A DNA stretch of 32,313 bases from a virus. Location: the IMG/VR virus record IMGVR_UViG_3300007640_000136, positions 1-32,313 of that record; one strand, written 5' to 3'. Shown here in pieces: positions 1 through 7,967 of the stretch. Position 1 is the first letter of the stretch; every line of letters starts with the position of its first letter. The notes under the pieces are model-generated. The model was not told the origin of the DNA and ran no database searches. It worked only from the letters and a program-made list of their open reading frames with translations. The position numbers and the translations under genes are program-made.

Positions 1-1744
1 TCATCTCCTTTTGTAGAGCTTCTAAAGTTCGATACAGATATGGCGTTAAATCCAATCTTGGGTCCGCAGCCATCGGAAGATCCGGTGCTTGCGGGTGGGG
101 AGTCTGCATCATGCCCCCCACTAACTTGGCAAACGCAGAGTAAGCACCCTGTAATTCGTTTACCATCCTGAAAGGGAACCCAGATAACATCTCGGCTCGT
201 TCCTCATCCGTCTTGGACGGGAAGAGGTATTTCAATGCTTCAATGCTATCAACACCTAATTCCTGTAAATTTCGGACAACAATGGAGTTGTTAAGGATAT
301 CTTGAGTTGAATCCTCATAAACAGGACCCATCCAACGCCATAACACTGTTACATCGCCATCTGGAATTAAACCAATGACACTAGGTGGAATTTGCTGTGT
401 TTCCACACAGGCCATCATAAGTTCTTTTAGTTGATCGTTGTATTGCTTCATTGCTCCTTCATAAGCAGCTTCTTCTTCCGGTGAAGCATTAGGGCCAAGA
501 TCCAGGGGTTTTTCTAATTTGGCAGCAGAAGCAAGTGTTGTCTTAAATAACTGCTCTTCTTGGTAAATGATTAACTCAAGACAACGACAAATGCCATGGG
601 TGTAAATAGCATTTGCTTTTTTCTTGGATGTAGCTGCCACACGTCCAAATAGTGATTTGTACTCAGTTGCAGTTACGCCAGCAGAGATGGAAAGCTCATC
701 AACACCACCAAGAGCTGTGCGAATTTCTTCTCGATACTGACGTGCAAATGCGTTTTGGTCACCAGTGATTGCATCTGGAACAATGTAACCAACGCGGTCG
801 TTAGGCTCCAGGTTTGCGATAACGCGTGGAACCCGTATCTGACCATCAATGCTACGACTGACTGGATCAGCCTTAAACATCGAACGGCTTAATGTAGAAG
901 GACTTGTGAAACCAGAATTCGCTGCAATAGATGGACGCTGAACAACTGAGTCACCACCCGACTCCATAAGATCGGTCTTTGGCCTGGAAGAAAGAAGAGT
1001 CGGATTGCCAAAGAATGTAATGTTTTTGCGCATGGTGCGCATTAATTCATCATGCGTGCAAATATGATTCGCCATTGCATCGAATTCACCAACGCCTTCA
1101 AACGAGAAGCCTTGGGGATTGTTAAAAATCTCAACGCAGGGAATAAAACCTAAACTGTTTTTAAATTGTTTTGTTTGCCCAGGCATTGCGTAGTTGGGCA
1201 TTTCAAAAGAAATTTCACTATCGGAGTGAGTTTCTTCGATTTCCCTTGCTTTAATTGACAGTCGAATATAACGTTTTGCTCCGGGGCTATATGTGCTTTG
1301 ATTGCCGGTTAAATTCGTCGTTGTTAACTGATCACCAAAACCGTTGGCTCGGCGTATTTTATAGCTGTAGATGATTACAACTTCATCAAGCTCGCCATCA
1401 ACGTTGTAATAGGTGCGATATTCATGCTCACGAAAGTAGTAAAGGCGATAATTTTGTTGTGTAGGTCGGATATAAAACAGTCCTTTACCATCACACAAAA
1501 AGTATTCCCAGATGGAATCCAGACGTGTATCCATCTTGTTGTACTTCAACACACGGTCAAGAAAGTCCTTGCGTTGTGCACCGAAGTTATCTTGTGACGG
1601 AAAAAATTCAACTCCTTGACGAATGCCAAAGAGTTTCATCTGAGCAATATGGGACGCAACAATGCCCGTATCAACAACGATATCGCTGTCTTTATCCAGA
1701 TATGCATTAATGATTTCTTGAAGCCGGGCTTTAGCGTCTGCCAT
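1..1744 (-). CDS. Portal (head-tail connector) protein, partial at the window edge
   Basis: The frame is open from ATG at 1744 to the window edge, so at least 581 residues are present and the C-terminus is missing. Portal proteins form the dodecameric ring at the capsid vertex through which DNA is packaged and ejected. The call rests on size, on position downstream of the large terminase in the same operon, and on a portal-like middle region: a G-F-I-P-C-V-E-I-F-N-N segment, then a helical stretch with DAMANHICTHDELMRTMRKN, as seen where portals enter the clip/stem. The N-terminal third is rich in Tyr and Arg, the C-terminal third in acidic and Gln-rich helices. No catalytic motif is expected. 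Other large structural proteins are possible but less likely here. Confidence 0.75.
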   Translation of the reverse strand, partial: MADAKARLQEIINAYLDKDSDIVVDTGIVASHIAQMKLFGIRQGVEFFPSQDNFGAQRKDFLDRVLKYNKMDTRLDSIWEYFLCDGKGLFYIRPTQQNYRLYYFREHEYRTYYNVDGELDEVVIIYSYKIRRANGFGDQLTTTNLTGNQSTYSPGAKRYIRLSIKAREIEETHSDSEISFEMPNYAMPGQTKQFKNSLGFIPCVEIFNNPQGFSFEGVGEFDAMANHICTHDELMRTMRKNITFFGNPTLLSSRPKTDLMESGGDSVVQRPSIAANSGFTSPSTLSRSMFKADPVSRSIDGQIRVPRVIANLEPNDRVGYIVPDAITGDQNAFARQYREEIRTALGGVDELSISAGVTATEYKSLFGRVAATSKKKANAIYTHGICRCLELIIYQEEQLFKTTLASAAKLEKPLDLGPNASPEEEAAYEGAMKQYNDQLKELMMACVETQQIPPSVIGLIPDGDVTVLWRWMGPVYEDSTQDILNNSIVVRNLQELGVDSIEALKYLFPSKTDEERAEMLSGFPFRMVNELQGAYSAFAKLVGGMMQTPHPQAPDLPMAADPRLDLTPYLYRTLEALQKEM

Positions 1745-1778
1745 TACTCGTGTTCTTTATTCTTTAATGTTAACAGTT

Positions 1779-2108
1779 TCAAGAAACGTATTTATTTTGA
1801 AAGCCCATTGGAATTGTTTGGCCCAGTTGAGGACCCGCAAAAAAACCGGCGTTTCCCATAGGAACTTGACCGCCATATTGCTGATACGCAAGAGGCAGCT
1901 GTGGGCCACCAGGCATAATGCCACGCCTCATCAACTCATCATTAAGCTGTTGATTTTGTTGAGTTCCGCCTTCGTATAAACGCTTTAGCTGTTCACCGGA
2001 ACGCCCACCAAGCGCACCTGGGGATCGGTTAATTTGCCAATTTACATTGCCACCCGCGATTAAGTTACCTGGTGCGCCAGGGACATTTGATTCGCCTGCG
2101 TAAAACAT
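1779..2108 (-). CDS. Small Gly/Gln/Pro-rich protein, probable virion component
   Basis: 109 residues with ATG start, in a tandem minus-strand series, 34 nt before the portal start. I do not recognise a family. The protein is rich in Gly, Gln, Asn and Pro (for example NLIAGGNVNWQINRSPGALGG) with a short charged helix near residues 35-60, and has no membrane segment or Cys pair. Similar low-complexity Gly-rich N- and C-termini occur in several neighbours (7070-8816), suggesting a shared virion or assembly role. The plus-strand ORFs opposite are antisense shadows. Confidence 0.6.
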   Translation of the reverse strand: MFYAGESNVPGAPGNLIAGGNVNWQINRSPGALGGRSGEQLKRLYEGGTQQNQQLNDELMRRGIMPGGPQLPLAYQQYGGQVPMGNAGFFAGPQLGQTIPMGFQNKYVS

Positions 2109-2134
2109 GCCCTACACTCTTCAATCCTTTTATT

Positions 2135-2317
2135 TTACTCTTCTATGACTTCATATCCGCTGGCGTCATTTACTTTTGTCAGGATGATTCCAGAGCCACG
2201 AACATCCCACTCAAGTACATCGCCTTCTTCCCAGCCCAGCTCTTCAATTACTTCATCAGGAAGAACAATATACGAATCTCCGTTTTCGTCTTCTTGAACT
2301 TCAAGAATGTAACTCAT
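2135..2317 (-). CDS. AbrB/MazE (SpoVT-AbrB)-like small protein
   Basis: 60 residues. The central segment YIVLPDEVIEELGWEEGDVL followed by a hydrophobic strand matches the swapped-hairpin AbrB fold: a strand, a Pro, a short helix ending LGW, then G-D and a final strand. Such domains dimerise and bind DNA in transition-state regulators and antitoxins. The protein is strongly acidic, unlike a typical free DNA binder. Its ATG overlaps the stop of the upstream gene (ATGA), so it is probably translationally coupled. No toxin partner is adjacent. A late-gene regulator or a structural re-use of the fold are both possible. Confidence 0.6.
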   Translation of the reverse strand: MSYILEVQEDENGDSYIVLPDEVIEELGWEEGDVLEWDVRGSGIILTKVNDASGYEVIEE

Positions 2318-2607
2318 TTTGACAAAAGCTTTTCCATAAGCTTATCAAGCTTATTGTTGATTTCGCGAAAATTGTCGTGCATTTCTTGAATTTCCCTTAA
2401 GAAGTCAACCTTAAGGACGTAGTCAAGTGGCATGCGGTTAATTTGATCTTCAAGTAAATCAATACGACGTTTTTGCGAACTTGTATAACTCATGGCTTGT
2501 TGAATCTGATCAGTTTGACGATTCAAAATCTTATTGGCTACCCACGATCCGCCTGTGACCGCAGAAATAATGGCACTTAGACCAATAGCTAAATACTCGG
2601 GTCCCAC
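2314..2607 (-). CDS. Membrane-anchored coiled-coil protein (holin- or spanin-like position)
   Basis: 97 residues starting at GTG (2605-2607). One N-terminal hydrophobic segment (about residues 5-27, with AIGLSAIISAVTGG) is followed by a long charged amphipathic helix to the C-terminus (repeated Leu/Ile with QDQ, EMHDNF, LDKLMEKL). This one-TM plus coiled-coil layout occurs in class III holin-like and i-spanin-like proteins and in minor virion proteins. No lysozyme or second spanin gene is near, so a lysis role is only an inference. The stop overlaps the start of the AbrB-like gene. Confidence 0.6.
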   Translation of the reverse strand: MGPEYLAIGLSAIISAVTGGSWVANKILNRQTDQIQQAMSYTSSQKRRIDLLEDQINRMPLDYVLKVDFLREIQEMHDNFREINNKLDKLMEKLLSK

Positions 2608-2637
2608 TGAAATACTGCTTTTTTTCTTATTCTAAAA

Positions 2638-4164
2638 TCAGTAATCAAGATGCAATTGACCTTTGCGTGCTAAACCGGTAACAAGCCAGACCAAGGCGTC
2701 GACGCAATCGTCGTGACTGCTGACACCAAAGTTAGTCAACTCATCGAATAACGTTGTGAAATTACGGAAACGATTAAAGATAATTTTGCGGTCTTCAAAC
2801 ATGCCCATAATGCCACGGAAGCGTGCAAGTTTATCAGCGCGGAATCCTTTGACAGGATGCCAAATTAAGTTGTAGAGACCTTCGTTATTTAAACAGACAC
2901 GTTTAAAGTCAGCCTCAAGAGAAGCCTGGTACTGAACCGCTTCACTCCAGATGTCACACGTTGAATAAGTAGGGAAATAATTACCGTTGTCATCCTTGCC
3001 GACAACAGACCAATCGTTAAGAAGCTCTTTGAGGGCATCTAGTTTTTCAAGATTACCCATCACGCGAATACGACGGTAATCAATAATGTGTATCTGGTCG
3101 CCAATGCGACCACCAAGAACCATCACGGTGTAATCATTTTTTTCTTTAGTGCCAGCGGATAAGTCAACCCCAATACCAAGCGCATCAAACTCCGTTGCGA
3201 TTTCCGCTTTGATAAGAAGTTCTGGTGCCAACGACAGCTCGTTTTGTCTGACGATTTGATTCATGTACTGGAATGAGAAAGCAATCGGTGCTTGCCGGCG
3301 CTTCTCCCTGAGGTAATCAACGGACCACATCTCAGGCCAGTACGAAATCTCCTCCCCTGTTTTGGGATCGTTGATCAAAGCAGAGAGAACAATCTGCGTC
3401 CAGTTGTTTTGCTCGTTGAATGTGGTGGCGTGAATGTCATCATGACGAAATCTGGTACCAAGACAGATTGCTCGTCCGCCTTCAAACATGGTGGGAGCAA
3501 TCACCGCATTCCAGTTCTCCTGCATCATCTTTCTGATGTCAGGGTTCGCAATGTCTGCAGCAGATTTGATGGCGTCATCAATGATGATCAGTTGGCTTCG
3601 TTTGGAGGTCACGGAGCCTTTAAGACCAGCTGCACAGAGTGTGAACTGTTCTTCACCGGTTACATCGATGCCAGCAAATTTGTGGTCAATTGACCAGTAC
3701 TCATTACTGGTTACATTTTTCAGAAGACGTACTGAAGGAAAGACTTCTTGATATCGCTTGCTTTCGATAATTCGCTTGATGGTTGCCGACTTGGATCGAG
3801 CAATATCAACCGTATAAGAGAGGTAAAGAATCTGTAGTGGTTTCTTGGCTTGAGTATGGATACCAATAGCCCATGCCGTAAACAAGCCCAGGATTGTGGA
3901 TTTAGCTGAGCCCCGTGGAGCAAGAAGATCAATATTGGGACCAGCAATCTTTAATAGACAAGAACTATCTTCGTTTGTGACAAAGTGCCGATGCCACTCT
4001 TTATGATGTGAAGCTGGTGGTTTGTCAGCTACATAATCACAGAAAAAGCCAAAGTCTTCTCGAGCTTTTTTTAAAGACTCAAGGTTGCGTTGTGGCCTGA
4101 TTTGTTGCCTGCGTGCAGCAGCTTGTGCATTACGCCGATATGCAAGATGTTGATATGCAGGCAC
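2638..4164 (-). CDS. terL: Terminase large subunit (packaging ATPase/nuclease)
   Basis: 508 residues, GTG start at 4164. The ATPase domain has a Walker A-type loop PRGSAKST (residues 83-90), a Walker B strand LIIIDD (192-197) and a coupling-type segment CLGTRFRHDD (about 234-243). The C-terminal RNase H-like nuclease has GIGVDLSAG with the first Asp at 334 and an HDDCVDAL motif with acidic residues at 485-489. Length and motif order are as expected for TerL, which translocates DNA into the prohead and cuts concatemers. The portal lies two small genes downstream, the usual neighbour. The GTG is preceded by an 8-bp hairpin (4172-4195) rather than a clear Shine-Dalgarno site. Confidence 0.95.
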   Translation of the reverse strand: MPAYQHLAYRRNAQAAARRQQIRPQRNLESLKKAREDFGFFCDYVADKPPASHHKEWHRHFVTNEDSSCLLKIAGPNIDLLAPRGSAKSTILGLFTAWAIGIHTQAKKPLQILYLSYTVDIARSKSATIKRIIESKRYQEVFPSVRLLKNVTSNEYWSIDHKFAGIDVTGEEQFTLCAAGLKGSVTSKRSQLIIIDDAIKSAADIANPDIRKMMQENWNAVIAPTMFEGGRAICLGTRFRHDDIHATTFNEQNNWTQIVLSALINDPKTGEEISYWPEMWSVDYLREKRRQAPIAFSFQYMNQIVRQNELSLAPELLIKAEIATEFDALGIGVDLSAGTKEKNDYTVMVLGGRIGDQIHIIDYRRIRVMGNLEKLDALKELLNDWSVVGKDDNGNYFPTYSTCDIWSEAVQYQASLEADFKRVCLNNEGLYNLIWHPVKGFRADKLARFRGIMGMFEDRKIIFNRFRNFTTLFDELTNFGVSSHDDCVDALVWLVTGLARKGQLHLDY

Positions 4165-4171
4165 AACAAGA

Positions 4172-4195
4172 AGTATTCAATGATTACTGAATACT
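4172..4195 (-). promoter_or_regulatory. 8-bp perfect inverted repeat just upstream of the terminase GTG
   Basis: AGTATTCA (4172-4179) and TGAATACT (4188-4195) are perfect complements with an 8-nt loop. In the minus-strand transcript the hairpin ends 7 nt before the terminase GTG, where a ribosome would sit, and no Shine-Dalgarno site is visible. It could limit terminase translation or be a DNA operator. It is one of few clear structures in the otherwise compact late operon. Confidence 0.5.
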
Positions 4196-4198
4196 AAC

Positions 4199-4366
4199 TT
4201 ATTTTTCTTCTGTTGGTTTTTTACCTTTTTGTTCTTTATATTTACGTGCCTTGTCCAGGGCTGCTTTGTGCTTTTGCTTGTCCGACATTTCGCTGCCGTC
4301 CTCGTTCTTCGCTTCCTTTTTCTTGAAGTGCTCCAGGAGCTGGGGCGGCATTTTGTTCTTGCTCAT
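4199..4366 (-). CDS. 55-residue highly charged protein overlapping the gene upstream
   Basis: ATG at 4366, TAA at 4199-4201. The N-terminus reads MSKNKMPPQLLEHFKKKEAK, then an acidic stretch and a Lys-rich tail (KHKAALDKARKYKEQKGKK). It is a short soluble helical protein of the charged linker kind often next to terminase genes. It overlaps the last 125 nt of the 101-residue gene in another frame. Composition and even codon use make it more convincing than the Gln/Gly/Ser-rich tail of the overlapping frame, so this stretch probably encodes mainly this protein. Function unknown. Confidence 0.6.
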   Translation of the reverse strand: MSKNKMPPQLLEHFKKKEAKNEDGSEMSDKQKHKAALDKARKYKEQKGKKPTEEK

Positions 4367-4547
4367 TTTGTTTGCTTGCCATTAAGGCATTCATTACATT
4401 TTGACCTTCTGCAACTTTGTCAACAACAGGGTTAGGCCGTTGGAAATGAAACAACCGCTCGCGATTTTTTTGAAGTTGACGCGCAACATCAAATAGTCTA
4501 CCTGCAATATTTTCTCCATATTGAGGTTGTTGAGGCGTTTGGCTCAT
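4242..4547 (-). CDS. 101-residue soluble protein upstream of terminase
   Basis: ATG at 4547 overlaps the stop of the upstream gene (TAATG), indicating coupling. The N-terminal 60 residues look like a real helical protein (RLFDVARQLQKNRERLFHF). The last 42 residues overlap the 55-residue gene and are Gln/Glu/Gly/Ser-rich, so the C-terminal tail may be there only because no stop occurs in the overlap. Not recognised. Its position between a candidate small terminase and TerL is compatible with a packaging accessory role. Confidence 0.55.
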   Translation of the reverse strand: MSQTPQQPQYGENIAGRLFDVARQLQKNRERLFHFQRPNPVVDKVAEGQNVMNALMASKQNEQEQNAAPAPGALQEKGSEERGRQRNVGQAKAQSSPGQGT

Positions 4548-5131
4548 TACTCTTCAAGTTGCATGTGAGACCATACGCTCATTGCTGCTTCCTCAAGGGG
4601 GACCTCAATTGGGTCATCCTTAAAGATAGTCAACAATTCACGAATAGCACGATCAGCTCCAGCCATAAGCAGGCCTTTGCGATCTTTGGTCGATGTAAAC
4701 AATTCTACCTGAGCGATTGTTCCACGGAGTTCTTTTTGCATGGAAGCAATACGCGCCACGCCTGCATCACGTTTAACAATGCCGTTATCAACGTCTTCTC
4801 TTAATTTACGAATATCTTCCTGCATCTCAACAATTTCATTCAAAAGCACAGAACGGTGATCGGGCTTTGGATATTGACTTTGTACCCAAAGATCACAACC
4901 GGAGATGCTGCCACCATAGCCAAGAAACCGGGCGTAGAGATAACACTCAATAACAGAGTAATTATCTTTGCAAAAAGCATTGAATGTTTCTTCTGTTGGT
5001 GCATCAAGATTTTCGACCCATTGGTCGAAGATCTCAATATCGATAAGCTCTTTGGGCTTGTGCGTAATCTCTGGCTTCGTCCGACTGACTGAACTCTTGC
5101 CTTTGTGCTGCGGTTTCACGTTCTTGTGCAC
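4547..5131 (-). CDS. 194-residue protein, candidate small terminase subunit
   Basis: The annotated GTG at 5131 lies 98 nt inside the preceding gene. The first 35 residues are basic and Ser/Pro/Lys-rich, so the true start may be further downstream. The body has an N-terminal helical domain with aromatic residues (CYLYARFLGYGGSISGCDLW, about residues 61-80), a central coiled coil (EIVEMQEDIRKLREDVD) and a C-terminal helical region. A helix-turn-helix-like head plus oligomerising coiled coil upstream of TerL is the usual layout of small terminase, which recognises the packaging site, but sequence alone does not prove it. Confidence 0.5.
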   Translation of the reverse strand: MHKNVKPQHKGKSSVSRTKPEITHKPKELIDIEIFDQWVENLDAPTEETFNAFCKDNYSVIECYLYARFLGYGGSISGCDLWVQSQYPKPDHRSVLLNEIVEMQEDIRKLREDVDNGIVKRDAGVARIASMQKELRGTIAQVELFTSTKDRKGLLMAGADRAIRELLTIFKDDPIEVPLEEAAMSVWSHMQLEE

Positions 5132-5288
5132 CAGCTTCCCTCATCTTTTCTTTACTGGATCCAACGGAAACATCCTGGAAGATCTTGACAGCAGACGCGG
5201 CTTTGCGAGCTTTGTCCTCATCAAATAATAAATCATATGGATCGGGATTTAGCTGAGAGTCAAACGCTCCAGGATCTTCATACGCCAT
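5034..5288 (-). CDS. 84-residue charged helical protein
   Basis: ATG at 5288. The N-terminus is acidic with Pro and Asp (MAYEDPGAFDSQLNPDPYDL), followed by a long Ala/Glu/Arg/Gln-rich helix. The last 32 residues overlap the start of the candidate small terminase gene in a different frame. Not recognised. The long overlap leaves open a later start for the downstream gene or a frameshift fusion of the two. Confidence 0.5.
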   Translation of the reverse strand: MAYEDPGAFDSQLNPDPYDLLFDEDKARKAASAVKIFQDVSVGSSKEKMREAGAQERETAAQRQEFSQSDEARDYAQAQRAYRY

Positions 5289-5299
5289 GATAAATACTC

Positions 5300-5467
5300 T
5301 TATTTGTTTTCAGACACAGCGTCAAAAGGCTCCTCTTTATCAGCTGTGTCTTTTTCTTTCGTTTTATCGCTATACTTTTGCTTTGCATAACGATAAGCAA
5401 CATCCGCCGCTTGTTGATAGCGGCGTAAATCTGTTGTTTCACCAGAATCTAAATTTTTAGAATCCAT
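5300..5467 (-). CDS. 55-residue acidic/basic helical protein
   Basis: ATG at 5467, TAA at 5300. The N-terminus MDSKNLDSGETTDLRRYQQA leads into a Lys/Asp/Glu-rich tail, giving an unstructured or single-helix protein without Cys or membrane segments. It fills the gap between two good genes in the same direction with 3 nt before it and 11 nt after it, which supports coding. Function unknown. Confidence 0.55.
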   Translation of the reverse strand: MDSKNLDSGETTDLRRYQQAADVAYRYAKQKYSDKTKEKDTADKEEPFDAVSENK

Positions 5468-5470
5468 TGA

Positions 5471-5746
5471 TTAGAAGTTTGCCATCATATTGGCAAGGCC
5501 TTGAGTGACAGTTTGACGCTGAACTTGACGACCTTTTTGGGCACCTTGACGAAGCTTGGAAGACTCAAGACGATTAATTAATGTGTCAAAGTCTTGAAGC
5601 TCAGCTTTAGACATGCCACCGCCGTATTCGCGGTTTTGCAGTTCGTTATAGAGCTCTTGGGCTTCAGCTGCGCCCATCCCCCCTTGAGTTAAGGAAGCTA
5701 CGGAAGGAATGGCACCACGGTTTGGCTGCGTAAAAGAATAAGCCAT
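5471..5746 (-). CDS. 91-residue small structural-type protein
   Basis: ATG at 5746. The N-terminus (MAYSFTQPNRGAIPSVASLT) is Gly/Ser/Pro-rich, then an acidic helix (AEAQELYNELQNRE) and a basic Gln-rich C-terminal helix. Not recognised. The MA-aromatic start resembles other small proteins of this cluster (for example the starts at 7962 and 8816), so it may be a virion or scaffold component. Confidence 0.6.
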   Translation of the reverse strand: MAYSFTQPNRGAIPSVASLTQGGMGAAEAQELYNELQNREYGGGMSKAELQDFDTLINRLESSKLRQGAQKGRQVQRQTVTQGLANMMANF

Positions 5747-5788
5747 TATTAACCCTAAAGGTTTACAACTATATTTTAACGCCTGTAA

Positions 5789-6358
5789 TTAAAAATTAAA
5801 GGCGCCCATCAGACTACTAAACATCTCGGAGCCTCGCTTGATCCTTTGCATTTCACGATAACCTGAATTAACAATTTTCTGTACGTCCAACTTACCTTGA
5901 ACTTCTTGTGCTCCAACTGCAAGATTATTTTCGTTGATTAATTTTTGGCGTTCGGTGGCACCTGCCTGCCTAATTTCTTCGATTTGTTTATCAACGCCTT
6001 TTCCGTAAAAACCAGTTGCAGCTTGAAGTGTTGCAAAATCAACTTGACCTGGAGTTGTGGTGCCGTCAATGGTAGCCGTTAAAGGATTTGTAGACGCATA
6101 ACCAAGATCAAAAGGCCCTACTTGAGTTGAAGAGCTTGTATTATTAAGAACAGAATCAAAAGAAGAAGTTTGAGAAGGCGAATAAACAGACTGATTAGCT
6201 ACTGACGATGAAGCAGGCGATACGTAAGCGTTGTTTGCAGCACGCTCTCTAATTTCCGACTTGGGAACATCAAACTGAGCTGCAAGCTGTTTAATTTCTT
6301 TCTTTGTTAATTCACCGCCACTTTTTTCGGCTTGTTTGATCTCTTTTTTAATGCCCAT
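5789..6358 (-). CDS. 189-residue protein with N-terminal charged helix
   Basis: ATG at 6358 with a GAGG Shine-Dalgarno-like site 5 nt upstream. Residues 1-40 are Lys/Glu-rich and helical, with a helix-turn-helix-like stretch (ELTKKEIKQLAAQFDVPKSE). Residues 45-100 are Ser/Thr/Asn-rich and low in complexity. The C-terminal 90 residues are helical (YGKGVDKQIEEIRQAGATER). The HTH-like stretch may only be two helices; no DNA-binding role is claimed. Probable virion or assembly component by context. Confidence 0.55.
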   Translation of the reverse strand: MGIKKEIKQAEKSGGELTKKEIKQLAAQFDVPKSEIRERAANNAYVSPASSSVANQSVYSPSQTSSFDSVLNNTSSSTQVGPFDLGYASTNPLTATIDGTTTPGQVDFATLQAATGFYGKGVDKQIEEIRQAGATERQKLINENNLAVGAQEVQGKLDVQKIVNSGYREMQRIKRGSEMFSSLMGAFNF

Positions 6359-6394
6359 GTTAACCTCTATTTGCGTTCTTAAGTTTAATTAATA

Positions 6395-7027
6395 TTAAGT
6401 TGTGCCAAGCACGCTGCCAAGCATTGATTGAGAAATTTCTTTTGCTTTGGCAAGATCAAAGTTAACCATGCCGCGCCTTAGTGTGCCATCTGGATTGCGT
6501 TGCATGTTTCCATATTGTGATTCCCAGGCAATGTCGTAAGGTGTTTTTGCTTTACCAGATGCAAGTAATGAGCGTCGAACTTCAGTGCTAAATGCTTGAG
6601 GACTGCGGATATTTTGAGATTTTGCAATATTAATTAAATTTTGAAAATCGGACTCAGGAAGATTTAGACCTTGCTCTCCATAGGCTTGGGAAGCAAACTC
6701 GCGATATGGACCGCCTTCCCAATCAATTGGTTGTTTATAACTACGGCGAAGAGCTTTATCAATAAATTTAGAATTAGAATAACGACCTGCCAGCGACTGA
6801 AGATATGCTTCTCTGGAGCCAGGGTCTGTATATGTTTTAGCTTCAGCTTTAATGGCTTTACGTGTTGATTTGGGAGCAACAACTTGTTGCATACCATAGT
6901 CTTCTAACGCCGTCATTAACGGTGACGGCTCATAGGTAGGCACACCACTGCCGCCGATAGCGCCCCCTAAAAATGATCCTCCTGCACTAAGGCCTAAGCC
7001 AAGTGCACCCATTGTAAACGGATCCAT
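6395..7027 (-). CDS. 210-residue protein with N-terminal Gly-rich hydrophobic segment
   Basis: ATG at 7027. Residues 4-28 form a Gly/Leu/Ala hydrophobic segment (MGALGLGLSAGGSFLGGAIG), followed by a soluble region with many Tyr and Arg (YREFASQAYGEQGLNLPESD) and an Arg-rich C-terminal third. It resembles small internal virion proteins that insert into membranes during DNA ejection, but no family is recognised. Confidence 0.55.
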   Translation of the reverse strand: MDPFTMGALGLGLSAGGSFLGGAIGGSGVPTYEPSPLMTALEDYGMQQVVAPKSTRKAIKAEAKTYTDPGSREAYLQSLAGRYSNSKFIDKALRRSYKQPIDWEGGPYREFASQAYGEQGLNLPESDFQNLINIAKSQNIRSPQAFSTEVRRSLLASGKAKTPYDIAWESQYGNMQRNPDGTLRRGMVNFDLAKAKEISQSMLGSVLGTT

Positions 7028-7069
7028 TTATCCGATGTCGTCTATTTTTTTATTTTAACTGACAATAAT

Positions 7070-7528
7070 TTAAGCGACAAAAGCACCAAAGTCTCCATAT
7101 TTACCCGCTAACGCTGGCAAGTTTTCACGCAAACGAGCTTGACGGTACGGACCAGCATTTGCTTGGATTTGTGCAGCACGAATGGGATCGTTTAAAGAAC
7201 GAAAACGATCAATATTTTGTGCAAGCATTCCCTGGCCAAAGTTAGCGCCGAACATTGCGTTCTGCGCTTCATAGGTATTGGCAAGAGATTTATTCATGGC
7301 ACCCTGCTGCATGCCAGCCATAACAGAGTTTGCACCCGTGCTTAGGGCCATCATGGGACCTAAACCCTGGAACAAACCTTGTCCACCACCAAAGGATCCA
7401 TAGTCAGCGCCAGCAAAACCACCGACGTTTAAGTCAGTGCTGCCAAACGGACTATCAGCTAAAGCCCCGCCAATATCAAAAGCACCCGCCGAATCAATTG
7501 CAAAAGAAGGATCTAAGAAATAATTCAT
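7070..7528 (-). CDS. 152-residue Gly/Ala-rich protein, probable virion component
   Basis: ATG at 7528 is preferred; a TTG six bases upstream overlaps the preceding stop and is a second choice. The N-terminal 65 residues are Gly/Ala/Asp/Phe-rich (DIGGALADSPFGSTDLNVGG). The rest has Met/Ala/Gln/Asn-rich helices, including AGMQQGAMNKSLANTYEAQN. No membrane helix is strong and no enzyme motif is visible. Function unknown. Confidence 0.55.
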   Translation of the reverse strand: MNYFLDPSFAIDSAGAFDIGGALADSPFGSTDLNVGGFAGADYGSFGGGQGLFQGLGPMMALSTGANSVMAGMQQGAMNKSLANTYEAQNAMFGANFGQGMLAQNIDRFRSLNDPIRAAQIQANAGPYRQARLRENLPALAGKYGDFGAFVA

Positions 7529-7530
7529 GA

Positions 7531-7962
7531 TCAAAGACTTACATATTGACGGGGAGTAAAGAAGGAGGAAGGGCGCCCAACCGTTTGAGAAATTGCTTGC
7601 AATGTCTCAGGAACATAATAATGCTGAGCAGCCATTGCACGAGAGAATTTATTAGGCATATCAAGGAAGTTTGCAAATAATGCAGACTCCATCCCAAGAC
7701 GCTGGTTTTCTCGTGCCACTTCCTTTTGATAGGGTCCCAAGATACCAAGAATTTCTTCAAGTTGTTTTTTAGTATTTGGTTTTTCTAGTTTGGTAAGAGC
7801 GTACAACCCAGCAATGTTGGAATCAATGCCAAGATCTTTGAGTGTTTTTGCGTACTGAGAAAGTTTATTTGTGTTTGCCAGTAAATAATCTTCCTCTTCT
7901 TGATCAAGAGCACTTTGCCCAAAACCAGCTGTATTAATTGTTCCGCCGTAATTAAAAGCCAT
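7531..7962 (-). CDS. 143-residue helical protein, probable virion component
   Basis: ATG at 7962 is chosen because it gives the MAFNYGG start that resembles the neighbours MAVNY (8816) and MNYF (7528); a GTG at 7971 overlaps the upstream stop and could also start. After a Gly-rich lead, residues 20-95 are acidic then basic helices (EEEDYLLANTNKLSQYAKTL), and the C-terminus is aromatic. Not recognised. Confidence 0.55.
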   Translation of the reverse strand: MAFNYGGTINTAGFGQSALDQEEEDYLLANTNKLSQYAKTLKDLGIDSNIAGLYALTKLEKPNTKKQLEEILGILGPYQKEVARENQRLGMESALFANFLDMPNKFSRAMAAQHYYVPETLQAISQTVGRPSSFFTPRQYVSL

Positions 7963-7967
7963 GTTTA

